From Sclerodactyla briareus (lineage: Eukaryota > Echinodermata > Holothuroidea > Dendrochirotida > Sclerodactylidae), in assembly GCA_026419785.1 (NCBI GenBank), contig JAODTK010005220.1:124001-188000 (forward strand): DNA of 64,000 nt, read 5' to 3'. The notes below the pieces were generated by a model, which saw only the letters and a program-made list of their open reading frames with translations, had not been told where the DNA came from and made no database searches. The translations under genes and the position numbers were made by a program. Shown one piece after another: positions 12,513 to 22,899 of this stretch (positions within the stretch are counted from its first letter, which is position 1; each line of letters opens with the position of its first letter).

Positions 12513-13478
12513 TCCGTTAGTACAATGTGCCTGGGACATATGTTAATTATTTTATATATGTGCTAGTTTTACCTGATTAATGCTCTAGTATTTGCATTCG
12601 CATTGGCCGCTTCTACCAGAATGGATAAATACGTACGCCATGAACAATCATTAATTACTTGAATGTAATAAAGTCAATAACTATTTCAGGCTGAGAAATT
12701 TCAGGTACTATCAATCAAGGTGTACTCTTCCCGATACCATGAAATCTTTGCCCTCAGACGAAAAGAAAAGAATCATTTCTGGCTTTGTTGGTGGAATAAC
12801 AATAGGGACATATCAAATCAGTCTCCAATTCCAAGCAGAAATTATTACCAACCGACCATGCCCTCAAAGAGAAAGTCGAGAAGGCCCATAATACTGACTG
12901 TGTATCCGATTCAAATATTATTTTAACTTTCTTACTTAGTTACATTGAAACATCAAAATTGAAATGAGTCTTAATATGGGATTTAACATTTTATACTCTT
13001 CAATCAAATTTTTTGGCATAATTTTGCTTTTGCAGTTTTATATTGAAACACAGATCAAGATAGATTATAGATATATATATATTATCATTGAATATTTCAC
13101 ACAAATTGAACAATTTATACCAATTAGGTCAAGACCTGAATACATACATGACTGTGGCCATCTTATTTACACCATATGACAGGTTGTATAAAAAAAAAAA
13201 CAAAAAAAAAGCCTCTACTAATTGAAGGTACCTGCCCTTCTATTTAAGTACGTCATAGTGACTGGCAAATAAGGTTGTCTCATAGGGGAGAATTAGATTT
13301 ATACTTGAGTTATTCTGTTCAAAGAGAGAAATGTGGAAAGACCATTTTTATATAATCTATAAGGATAATTGGAAACTGGCATAGTCTGATTGGATTGAAA
13401 CTGAAATGCAGTGGTCGCATAACTTGTCAAATTCTAAGCACAGTACACGGCTTACCGAATGTTACATGATAAAAATAA

Positions 13479-13480
<2 letters not shown>

Positions 13481-13525
<45 letters not shown>
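13481..13525. repeat. Homopolymer C45
   Basis: Forty-five uninterrupted C residues. Able in principle to form an i-motif, with a G-quadruplex on the other strand. Frames over it are artefacts. Confidence 0.97.
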
Positions 13526-14647
13526 ATTTTTCTTCCGCTCAACATGAAAGAAAGCCATTTGCCAATCCACTATGGAACCCAGATACTGTATATTATAATT
13601 ATATGTACAATATGTCACAGGCAGTTTTCAAATACTTTTCCAACTCATGGTACTATTCATGGAGTTTCCCTCAAAAAATAATATGGATGCTATCAGGGCT
13701 CTCAGTGAAAATTGAAAATTCATGTTTAGGACAAAAAATGGCTGGTCAGTACACATAATTATCTATATGTGGAATGAATACATTGCTGTAACATCATTAC
13801 CAAGATTTTGATGTTATACCAATGTCTACTCGTAGTGCTGGAACTGCCAATCAATATTCATGGACAGTTCCTCCTATTACTCTGAAAAATAAATAACGAG
13901 AGATATATCTCCCAGCTCGCAGGAAGTGCACCATGCACCATTCCAATAGGAGTTGCCACTTCATTAATATTTCAGAAAGCTTGTATCATGCCTCCACGAA
14001 TTCCTATTCCACCACCATCCCCTGGAGAGATGCTGGGGCTAAATTAGAATTTACAGATGTGAATGTATAATTGAATTCCCCCTCCGTGACGGTCCCGTTC
14101 CAGCAAATCGTGCATGCGCGCCTAACGTATGCGACGCGTGTTTCACGCACTGCAGTGCCTGAACGACTAGGTCGAATGTTTTTCCAATCAGGGCAACCCG
14201 CAAGGGTGACAAGAATTCCCTGTGAAGCAGGGACCGTGTTACCGCAGGCCATGCAAATGCTAAGACAGCATTACGGCAGCCTTCCCGAGGAGATAATCTT
14301 ACTGTGTAATTGCAGTCGCAGACAGAGGGGACGGAAGCGTCCTCATCGCGCCATCTTGTCTTGAGATGACAGAGCCACGGTTAGTTGTATCATGTGTTCC
14401 CATGATGACTAGGCTGATGCCTGCGACGGTGGGAATGTACGTGTGCGAATGAACGATCACCCATCTATGTAACACAACAGCTATAACACATGGGTGGCAG
14501 TAGCAATGGCCTACATGTGCGACATGCATGATGTGATGTGAAGCACATAAAAAAGAAGAAACCTATGTGCTATAAAGCATATCACGTGTGGTGAGATTCC
14601 CCCCTCTCTGTTGAGCAGAGCTGTCATCCATATAATGATCTAACATT

Positions 14648-14904
14648 GAATGCATTCTAGTGCACATTTTAGTGCACTATTTCAAGGAAAGGTACCATTG
14701 CATTTTCTTATTCAATGCATGTGAGTGCAATTAGAGAAGTAATGCACGGAAATTGCTTACTATTGCATTATTTGATTGAATGCATTTGGATGCATTTTGG
14801 AGGTATTTCATGAAATTGCTCAGTTTTGCATTATTAGATCGAATGCAATTGAGTGCACTTGAGAGATATTTGATGGTAATGCTTACTATTGCATTATCTG
14901 ATTG
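14648..14904. repeat. Minisatellite, four 65-bp units
   Basis: Units start at 14,648, 14,713, 14,778 and 14,841 with (G/C)AATGCATTTGAGTGCA and end in GCTTACTATTGCATTATTTGATT. The last unit is the best preserved. Confidence 0.85.
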
Positions 14905-15295
14905 ACGATTTAGCCTGTCTCCTCAACGCCTGTCATTGTGATTCACATGTGGCATAGGCTTCTGCTGCCTAGCCTTCTGACAAGGAGTATCACATAAAAT
15001 TTTAACGATCACATGTGACACGCTTAGTCTTTTCATATTCAATGAACTTGCTTCACGATTACAGTATTTTAAAGTGAAATAACAATGACATGGTGTCAAA
15101 GGTCACAAAGGGTCTGCTGGCCAGTCTGACTGACCATACCCCTGGTCTGTTTAGTGGTGAGTAGGTGCACTTGCAACAATCAACAGTCCCAGTATAGAGC
15201 ACTGGGTGGTTTACATTGAATAATATCTAGCACTACACACAATGACTTTCGACATTTCAATTTTTAACGTTGCACCGACCATCCATACCATTGTA

Positions 15296-16449
15296 CTATT
15301 GTGCAGACGATGCCATCGTAGAGTTCAGCTCATCGGCACCCGACATGGTGGAGTTCCGCACCGATACCCACCACCCGTAACATCAAAGCTACCTAGTCTG
15401 CACAGGCCCATCGTGCCTTGTGCGCCTCGTGGGATGTCCCCATCATTCATCTGTCTCTGAGAGTTTGCCAGTGCCACCGTCTTATTGGTGTCGATGATGG
15501 CGTAGACCTCCGACCTTTTGCTCGAGAGTCCCCGGGGGCATCCGCCGAGGGGGAGTTTGGCGTCTGAGGGGGCGTGCCTCCACTGGAACTTGAGCTGAGT
15601 GACCGCCGTGGGGGCGAACTGACCGTCCCATCTTCAAAGGCAACCTGGACGTAGTTCAGTTTCCGCTTGGAGGGGCCCACGACTTGTGGTTGGTTTGTAC
15701 TGGCGGCGTAGACTACGTTCCCGTAGGTTGGGTCTGCAGAATCGGGACTGTCAAGCTGTCGTTCCTATATGCTGGTTCTCTCTCTGGTTGAAGCTGAATT
15801 CAAGGGTTACTTTGCTTGCCTCCCCCTCCTCACTGTTCCTACCACTAGAGGCGGGTGCAGACCTAGGCGGCAATTCGTCCTTCGTGTCCAGGTTTGTATA
15901 ATAGGTCAAGGGAGGTTGGACTCTTCTCTGCGACATCGGGACCCGCTGCCCTACCCCTTGGGGAGCGTGGGACCTTTGGAGAGTGGTCAAGGTTCATGTA
16001 AGATGTCTCGACCGCCTCCGCCTGTGGGCTTCTGGCTGGGGACCTCTGACCCTATCTCGACAAGGAGCCCCGTCTTGACCCTACGCGACTTAGGCTCTGC
16101 CTCCTTGAGGACAAACGACTTAGAACTGACGGTGTGCGTCGTCGGTGCCTGCACCCTATTGTTGTCATTTTCATCTTTGAGGCACCAAGGATTGGAGGTA
16201 TGGAGTTCTGTGTCCTTGCTGGAATTGATGATGGGTTTGGGGGGCGTGCACTCAGAACTGTCACATTCGGGACGATCCACGTCCGCAGCTGCGACTGTTA
16301 GACTGCCATCGGCGACATTCACTGCATCGTCCTCGTCCTGCCCAACTTGAGCCGAGCGTAATTCAGCTCAACTTTCTTGGTGGGGTCAGAGCAGGAATAT
16401 CATTCTTGACTGGTGGGGTCGGAGACGGACGCTGTGGCTGACTCGGTAA
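15296..16449 (-). CDS. FRS2: FRS2/FRS3-like adaptor, terminal exon with Grb2/Shp2-type tyrosine motifs
   Basis: The exon starts after a strong acceptor (TTGTTTTTTCTCTTCAG; first base 16,449) and runs to a TAG at 15,296-15,298. It encodes a Pro/Ser-rich disordered tail with, in order, VELNYARL (FRS2: ALLNYENL), TSYMNL, YYTNLD, YGNVVY, KLNYVQV followed by PQTPNSPS (FRS2: QLNYIQV and PQTP), and EVYAIIDTNKTVAL (FRS2: ELYAVIDIERTAAM). A final RNST precedes the stop, as in RHNST of FRS2. In vertebrate FRS2, phosphorylated YxNx sites bind Grb2, and the LNYIQV type of site binds Shp2. Functions here are transferred from that family. At least six changes of frame are needed, near 16,365, 16,335, 16,005, 15,945, 15,755 and 15,510. 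Each segment still keeps protein-like composition and the motif order is intact, so I favour a real gene with sequencing or assembly indels over a pseudogene. Other FRS2 exons may lie in the 4.2-kb gap to 20.6 kb. Confidence 0.85.
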
Positions 16450-16706
16450 CTGAAGAGAAAAAACAATCAGAAAATTCATCAGGGGCAGTTCTACTTTTTC
16501 CACAGAGGTCCGCTTCAATCCAAAATAGGAATTTCTGCAAATTTTGTTCAGGTTTCAGATTTTCAGAGTCAGATTTTACGATCGTTTTCCTCCTCCACCC
16601 GATGCGTGGGCAATATTTTTTAAAGGGGCGCTATACAGAGTAACACAAATACGCTTACGCAGTCACCCTAGCGGCCATGGGTCTACAAGAAATATGGATA
16701 GGGACG

Positions 16707-16751
16707 TGTGTGTGTGTGTGTGGTGTGTGTGTGTGTGTGTGTGTGTGTGTG
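16707..16751. repeat. (TG)n microsatellite
   Basis: A TG dinucleotide run with one GG interruption, about 45 bp. Confidence 0.95.
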
Positions 16752-17123
16752 GAAGTTCAATGTGTGATAGATGCATATACTACCAGTGACTGCAAGGAGA
16801 TGCATGGCAACCACTCACTGGCTGACAAACACACAGAGGTCCCTAGCCATGGGCATGGCCAGGTCGTAGTCGTTTCAAAAGTATTCAAAAAGAATATGAT
16901 ATATAAACATTGTTGACTGTGCCAATTTGGTCCAGTGAGATATACTACAATTTAATTTTTAAAAGTTTGAAAAGTTAGTCTAATCTTTAATGAGTATAAT
17001 GCAAATTTTGGTCGAAACCTTCAACACTCTACATTTTTTTTTTTTAATCATTCAACCAAAGCTTGGCAGGAGGGTATTGCAATCCCACAATGGCTGGCTT
17101 TTGTGGCAATAGCAACCATGTAC

Positions 17124-17539
17124 CAGTATTCAAACGATTATCGTATATTCTGATCATACCAATTTCCGATTATCAATCCCATTATCTGCTCGATTCGGAT
17201 ACCGATTATCAGGTACCTTACCTTTCCTCACATTTTGACTTCAATACCTCAACATTATTCTGGATATGTTGTACGTATACCAAACACTGATTGAAAGCCT
17301 ATTTTTTGCATCATTCTTGTGGTTTTTTACTCCCATTATTATGTTTGAATTGGTGATAGTCTGTATATATTGATAGATGATGTAGGACATCAAAAATGTG
17401 TCTATATTGTTGAATTTTCAAAAAGTGGAGTTAACCTGTTAGAATAATCTGTATTTTTGTCTCAACTTTGCCGATTCCATTACTTACCGATTGTGTAATA
17501 ATCTGCCCGATTCCGATACTGATCATCGTTTGAACACTA
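17124..17539. mobile_element. 416-bp hAT-like MITE with CCGATTATCGG-type repeats
   Basis: The left end CAGTATTCAAACGAT and the inverted right end (read on the minus strand as TAGTGTTCAAACGAT) match at 13 of 15 positions. Octamers CCATGTAC (17,116-17,123) and CCGTGTAC (17,540-17,547) look like an 8-bp target duplication with one change. The interior holds several CCGATTATC / GATTCCGATA variants near both ends and no coding capacity. It lies in the gap between the last two known FRS2 exons, so it is intronic. Confidence 0.7.
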
Positions 17540-17764
17540 CCGTGTACTATTCAATCATGTAAAGTTCCTAGTGAATTCTTTCCTATATAACTTGAATTAC
17601 TTTTTAAAATAGTGCATTTTTGTGTGTGGGATCTACAAAATGACATATGATAGCCATATTGGGGCAACATGGCACATCAACAGATGGATATCTCAAATAC
17701 AGCCACCAAACAACGGAAGCCGGGCAATCGGGCATGTTTGATTTTTTTTATTCAATTCAATCCC

Positions 17765-18185
17765 AACTGGTACAGGGAGCCAAGTGAGGCTATATTTATC
17801 GAGTGTGAACACCAGCGATAACGTTTTTCGCATTCTCTTCTCAATTGGGGCTTAGATTATAGCGAGGCAGGGGTGTAACATTCCCAACCTGCTCCTGTGA
17901 CCGCCATTTTACGTCCCCATCTGGAAGGAGGATCCGTGTGAACTCCAGGATCCGACGATTCCTGGGAAGATTCATGTCCATTGCTCTCACAGCCAGTGAC
18001 AAGACTCGTTGTAAATATTCCAGACCAAATCCCACGCACAAATCCACTGCATTACAGCAGAACACATGAAGTGGAGACTAAGACCACGCCCATCACAAAC
18101 AGTACAAAACAGCCACCTAGAAGAAACCTCGGTGACTGCTGAAACTGAACTTGGAATGCTCGCTCAGAAAGGCCACTGATTTGAT
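17765..18185 (-). mobile_element. SINE-like repeat, family B, copy 2
   Basis: It follows the same block order as the 9.0-kb copy: CACCAGCGATAACG, TCTCTTCTCAATT, GAGGCAGGGGTGTAACA, CCAACCTGCTCC, GTGAACTCCAGGATC, AGATTCATGTCCA, TCTCACAGCC, and TTGGAATGCTCGCTCAGA at the head end. It lies immediately next to copy 3 and in an FRS2 intron. Confidence 0.7.
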
Positions 18186-18675
18186 TTGATTGCTATGGGT
18201 TCAGGAAGCCAATTTTGACTCATCAAGGAACCTAACCGAATTTTTTATCGTGGATGACACCCGGCGACAGCGTGCCTCCTCTTCTCGATAGTGCACAGAT
18301 AATATCGAGGCAGGAGTGAACAATCCCTCTCCCGGGACCCGGCCATTTTAACGTCCCCCTGACAGACGATCGTGACTCCAGGCCCTGACCACTTTCTCAG
18401 AACCTGGAGGAGCGGAAGATGTTTGACGTGACTGCTCCCAGCCGATCGACTAGACCTATTGCAAGTGCCCGCCCCCTAAACAAACCCCCCGGAATTACCA
18501 AGCCCACTGGCTCAACAGCAGGACCAGAACCTAAGACAGAACAACAAACGCCCGCATAACTGCAAGTACACAGCCACTTCCTGAAAAACGCCCGGTGCTT
18601 GTCGGCTTAAAATCGAACCCGGGACCGTGTGCATGCAAGGGTGACACTCCTACCACTTACTTTCCTTCCGCTCAT
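18186..18675 (-). mobile_element. SINE-like repeat, family B, copy 3 with tRNA-like head
   Basis: The body matches the other two copies (CCCGGCGACAG, CTCTTCTCGAT, GAGGCAGGAGTGAACA, CTTTCTCAGAACCTGGAGGAG). At its minus-strand start (about 18,668-18,600) it has a tRNA-like head: AGTGGTAGGAGTG, CCTTGCATGC and GGTCCCGGGTTCGATTT, i.e. A-box, Ala(TGC)-like anticodon loop and B-box. The head makes family B a tRNA-derived SINE. Confidence 0.72.
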
Positions 18676-20644
18676 TTGTCAGCACTTAAGATCCCTTATT
18701 GCAACATTCACGTAAAAGGCTGGCATGAAGCAATGGCAAGTATTGGCCAGCGCTAGCTAAAAGAAATGCCAGATTCCAGCGGCTAGTAGGTAGGGTTAAC
18801 TGCAAACATAAGTGGTAAAAGTAAAAGTTAAGTATCATTTGTGCAATAAATTGGGTAAATCTTGTCAATGTGGTACAATCTGCTCACCTACTGCCAAAGT
18901 AATTCCCCTGTTATTAGCTCAATATGCAATATAAATGTTCACTGCTTAGGCTGAGTAATGGTTGACTATGCAAACCTTGAAGTAACATCCCCTTGAGAGG
19001 CTGTTGCCATTTCCATGGGCTAGGAATAAAATTGACAAACATCCTGAAATGAAATCAGATAGGGGCAAAATATAATTTGATCCACGGTCAGTCTTAGGGG
19101 AATCTCTGATAAGATTTTCTCTGTAAGTTCAACGGCACTCTTTCAATGCCATCCAGTCAAGTTCATTCAGGAAGCTGTTAATACTCCTTTTTTTTGTTGC
19201 TAGGAGCAAGTTTACGGATACTCAAACGACTAGGGCGAAGCAAACAATTAAGAGCGTTTGAATTCAAAGGACAACTGCAGGCTGGAGACAACAGAGGTTA
19301 TATAGCCATATCTATTGGTCCAAACCCCATTTCAATACATGTTCCTATTGGGAGGTATGGCATTGAAAGTTGGGTCATTATGCAGAGGAATAGGGGAGAA
19401 CCCCGATTGCGCAATAACGCATAACTTCACACTTGGACAACACCGGAAATTATGTTACGTATTCGATTGTTTCATCTTGTTTAATAAGTCAACAATTAGC
19501 GAAAGTTAAGTACCAACGATCTATCAAACACATACCAACCAACTACAGCAATCCTTCCAATCCTTCCACCACATCTACGTAGAACTATGCTCGTTAATGG
19601 GATGATGAAATACAAACCAATTCTCCCGAAATATAATTGTACTAAAAGTTAGGGGCCCAGACCACGCTTCAATAAATCTATTCCTCCAAATGACCTCTTC
19701 TGAGAAATCGTAGACGGACCACGGGCTCTATAGTACAGCATGGTGGATCTAAGACCGAGGGCTCAATCCAGCCCGTGGAGTCAGACAGCAGGCCTTGGTG
19801 GTAAATATGCAGGGTCCTGTTCTATCGTGGGTATGAACCCGCTACTGATGCGATACTACCAGTTCTGTCAGGGCAGTTAGGTGATAAGGCCGACAAAGCA
19901 GTGCTGTACGATGGCGGGCTCCTCCAATGAGCATAAACAAACCTGAGCCACAATGGTGTGCCAGATAAGAAGGAAAGATCAATATGTTTTGAACTAGTAC
20001 GATGTGCTAGTGAACTGTTGAGTTTGTTTCATTACATGCTACACACCGGGGGCAGAAGCAGAGTTTTCAGCTTTTCAGCATGAGGACCATTCGACCTCAA
20101 CTTCAGGTGGTCAAAGTCATCCAGCAGCCAATGAATGTTTGTCCAACTTTGGTCAAAATCACAGAGTATGCACGTGTTAAGGGACAAAAAACATGCGTTG
20201 ATATCATCCTACAATGTGACAGGTACTACTCCTACCATGGGACCATAGGTTCCACAAGCAATGATTAAATGGTCACATATCACAAGCAATCCGCCTACCT
20301 GCAGGAGAGGTAGCGTTTTGCAATTTTCACATAATGTGCCCATGTGCCCCTTTGATGTCATTGATTTGACCTGTGGGTGGTGTATGACAATCGTCAAACA
20401 TTGTGACCAGGTTTGGTCAAGAATCCACAAAGCACAAGAAATTTGGGGACCTAATAGCAAAGTTCACAGACTCGGATAGATAGAGAATGGGCATCACAAG
20501 AGTTCACCAGCAGCGCGGTGTGAGCTAAAAAAGGTGGGAAATAATAAAAAAAACGTAGCTTTGATTGTGCGTGGCCTTGTCGTCTGTATATCATCTGCAT
20601 TAAGGTACTCTATAGTAGTGAATAAATTATGTGGAAACCACGCG

Positions 20645-20922
20645 GGGATGACCCTCATTGGGGGTCGGGGGACACCGGGTGGTGGCGCAGCTGGACGTGA
20701 CCCTCACAGCTATCATGCCATGGTCGAGATCAGCCTGCTCTGGACGAGTTTGTGGTTGTGGGGATCGGGGCGTTAGCCGCTGCGGCGGGATTGCCCCGTC
20801 GCTGGGCGGTCATGGCGGTGGGGCGGGGTACTACTGGTGACGGTGCGCGGCGATCGACGAGGTTGGTGTGGTCTTCACCATGTTGAAAACGTTCGGCGTT
20901 CTACATTTGAAAGCATAGATAC
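20645..20922 (-). CDS. FRS2: FRS2/FRS3-like adaptor, exon encoding the end of the PTB domain and start of the linker
   Basis: The acceptor TTCACCTCAG lies directly before 20,922. The previous exon ends CCA-G and this one starts GT-ATC, so the junction makes a Gly codon and the joined reading is G-IYAFKC. This corresponds to GIFAFKC in vertebrate FRS2, with the intron in the same place in the motif. The frame then reads VFNMVK (FRS2: LFNMLQ), the end of the PTB C-terminal helix. It continues into a Pro/Ala/Thr-rich linker (PVVPRPTAM and following), as expected after the PTB domain. The helix and the linker are in different frames, so at least one indel is present. The 3' end is uncertain: GTGAGG after 20,708 and GTGGTT near 20,645 are both possible donors. 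The exon is clearly more GC-rich than its surroundings, and the intron before it is 1.6 kb. Confidence 0.8.
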
Positions 20923-21304
20923 CTGAGGTGAAATAAAAGGGTTAAGTTAATGTTACAAAGGGATGGTAGTGATAGAGATGTAAGGTGCAATCATGCCTCT
21001 TGCCAGTGTGTTATGCCCTTGTCATCGTGAGGTTTATGCACAAGGTTAACCCACATCATGAAACGGGCAGAAGCATGCTGCAACATGGCAACCATGCGAG
21101 AACAGGGCAGAAGAACGTGAAACTGGGAGTTAAATTCAGCACATCAAATAATTTGAAGTCCCATTCTCTGAAAACGAACGCAACATGACCCAGAGGGTAC
21201 AACGTGGCTGTGGACGTAGTATCTACAAAGGTAGCACCAACGGAAGGTGATAGAAGGCGCTCTGTCATTGAGACACAATGAGATAATGGTAGTGACTATG
21301 TATA

Positions 21305-21490
21305 CTTGAATACTTACCCCCCACATGGACTACATGCACACCCCCCCAATGCCATATCGAGCTTCTGACAATTAACAAGATCGGGTGGGCCACCATCGGT
21401 CCGTCTTCCTATTTTGCCATGTAGGTGCTATGGCTATAGCTTTGGCTCTGTGAACAATATCGCCCAAAATCGTTTTTGAGGCGTTATGGT
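21305..21490 (+). repeat. Dispersed repeat D, copy 1
   Basis: Shared blocks with 36,400-36,570: ACCCC-CACATGGACTA, TGCACMCACCCC-CAATG, GATCGGGTKGGCCACCATCG, GCTTTGGCTCTG-GAA, GCCC-AAA. Function is unknown. Confidence 0.6.
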
Positions 21491-21733
21491 GTACCATCTT
21501 CTATTCTACTTTCGTTGAGTTTCTCCAGCATTCCAAGACCTTCGGCGAGGGTCATGACTTGCGTGAGTTGTGAAAAAAGGGTGTTGCTCTCCTCGTCCTC
21601 GCTAGATATGGCATTGGGTGGGGGTAGTCCATGTGGGGTAGGTTGAATGAATGAAATAGATTCCTATAGGTGTTACAATCTCATGCCGGAGGGCATGAAA
21701 ATGGCATCGAATCATGGCTCTGGGTTTTGGCAA

Positions 21734-22018
21734 CTAGCAGATGTATCTGGGATGTGTTGGATGGATGAGATCCAGGCTTAGAGCCATGGTGGATGGAAGG
21801 CTGGCTAGGTGCCATTCCAGACATGCCAAGCCTGAAGAATGAGTGTGGTTAGTGGAACCTGGTTCACTAGTCCCAGAATCCACCAGTCCATAGACTTTGG
21901 CGGAATGGACTTCGGCGACGAAGCCAAGAGTAAACCTGGGCCGGTCAAAAAGTAGATCTTCGTGACAAAAATCTACTTCAGTGTTAACGATATTTTCAAC
22001 TTTGCGCCAAACTGCCAA
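21734..22018 (-). CDS. Unrecognised 95-codon open frame inside an FRS2 intron
   Basis: It lies between the two PTB exons on the same strand and reads RKVENIVNTEVDFCHEDLLF and onwards. PTB exon 1 already joins PTB exon 2 in phase, so it is not needed for the FRS2 product. It may be chance, an alternative exon or a transposon fragment. Confidence 0.15.
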   Translation of the reverse strand: MAVWRKVENIVNTEVDFCHEDLLFDRPRFTLGFVAEVHSAKVYGLVDSGTSEPGSTNHTHSSGLACLEWHLASLPSTMALSLDLIHPTHPRYIC

Positions 22019-22553
22019 AAGTCTACTGTTTCCGACTAGTGGAACCTTGCACTAGTGGCGGAATCCCCAGTCGGTGGTAGCGGCTAGGATCAACATACTG
22101 TAGACAAAGCAGTAGTGCAACAAATGGAATACTTTTCATTGGCAGGATTAAGGGCGGGCATTATGCCAGTCTCAGGGGAAGAATGAAAAAAAAAAAGTTA
22201 CACGCCTACTTTCTCAATTCCAGGGCAAGTGCGTAGGTAGAAATTTGTAAAGGGGGTTACAACAAAGTCAACATAAATTGGCATAGTCAAACATTTTTTC
22301 CTGTCCCAGATTAACTGCTCAAGCCTCTGCCTATCACAAAATCTGTTGCCACATTTCTGGGCATCTAGGCATCAACATTTTGTTAGGTGGTTTACTTTCT
22401 CATCCCGATTCCAATATTAATATTATTAATCTCAATATCTTTCTGGAGGCCCAGTCTTTTCCATCCCCCCTCCAAGTTCTAAAAACACATCAGCCAGTAA
22501 TACACAAATAGTTCATCGAACTAACTATGGCCTCAGATTAACCAAAAACTCAC

Positions 22554-22856
22554 CTGGACCAGTGGCACAACTCCGGCACCTCAAAAGGAAACCAGCCCTT
22601 GTCGAAAAACCGTAGCGGCGGGAGGCCCCTTCGGGCCATAGGACCGGGTCTGCCCAATCTCTGGTGCGAGTACGAGGTCGGTCCGGGTAACCTCAATGGA
22701 CCACCCTCCAGATGACCTCGCTGCTCGTTTATGTTCTGACCTGGACATGTTGAAGGGAGATGACCTGACCCCGCCAGGTGGTGGCTGCAGCGGTGACCTG
22801 GTCCCAATGTCAGTCACGCCGAAATGGTTGCAGCGGTGGGATCGCAGATCTAAACT
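22554..22856 (-). CDS. FRS2: FRS2/FRS3-like adaptor, exon encoding the first part of the PTB domain
   Basis: FRS2 proteins are membrane-anchored docking proteins that bind activated FGF/Trk receptors through an N-terminal IRS-type PTB domain. This exon is bounded by a pyrimidine-rich acceptor (TTCTTCCCGCAG, exon from 22,856) and a perfect donor (CCAG|GTGAGT, exon end 22,554). Read on the minus strand it contains IEVTRTDLVL, matching the PTB strand of vertebrate FRS2 (IMELTDTELIL). It then gives a Trp-Pro, an RRYGFFDK segment (FRS2: LRRYGYDS), a Phe-rich strand and R-S-C-A-T-G-P (FRS2: GRRCQTGQ). These blocks fall in three frames, so at least two small indels interrupt the exon. The N-terminal part (about 40 codons before the PTB match) does not show a clear MG start, so a first exon is probably further upstream (above 22.9 kb). 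The next exon (20,922) continues the domain in phase. Dok or IRS PTB domains are the alternatives, but the downstream tail decides for FRS2. Confidence 0.82.
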
Positions 22857-22899
22857 CTGCGGGAAGAAACAGAACAAAAGTAACTGTTAAAACAATGAT

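Noticed and set aside
14648-14904. CRISPR-like array
   Set aside because: The repeats are directly adjacent degenerate units without unique spacers, in animal DNA.
15296-16449. GAB or IRS adaptor tail
   Set aside because: The order LNYxxL, YxNL, LNYVQV with PQTP, then EVYAIIDT, together with the GIYAFKC PTB junction, fits FRS2/FRS3 and not GAB (PH domain) or IRS.
20080-20480. Overlapping frames on both strands as a gene
   Set aside because: No domain or splice signals; repeated phrases such as TTTGGTCAA suggest repeat-derived DNA.
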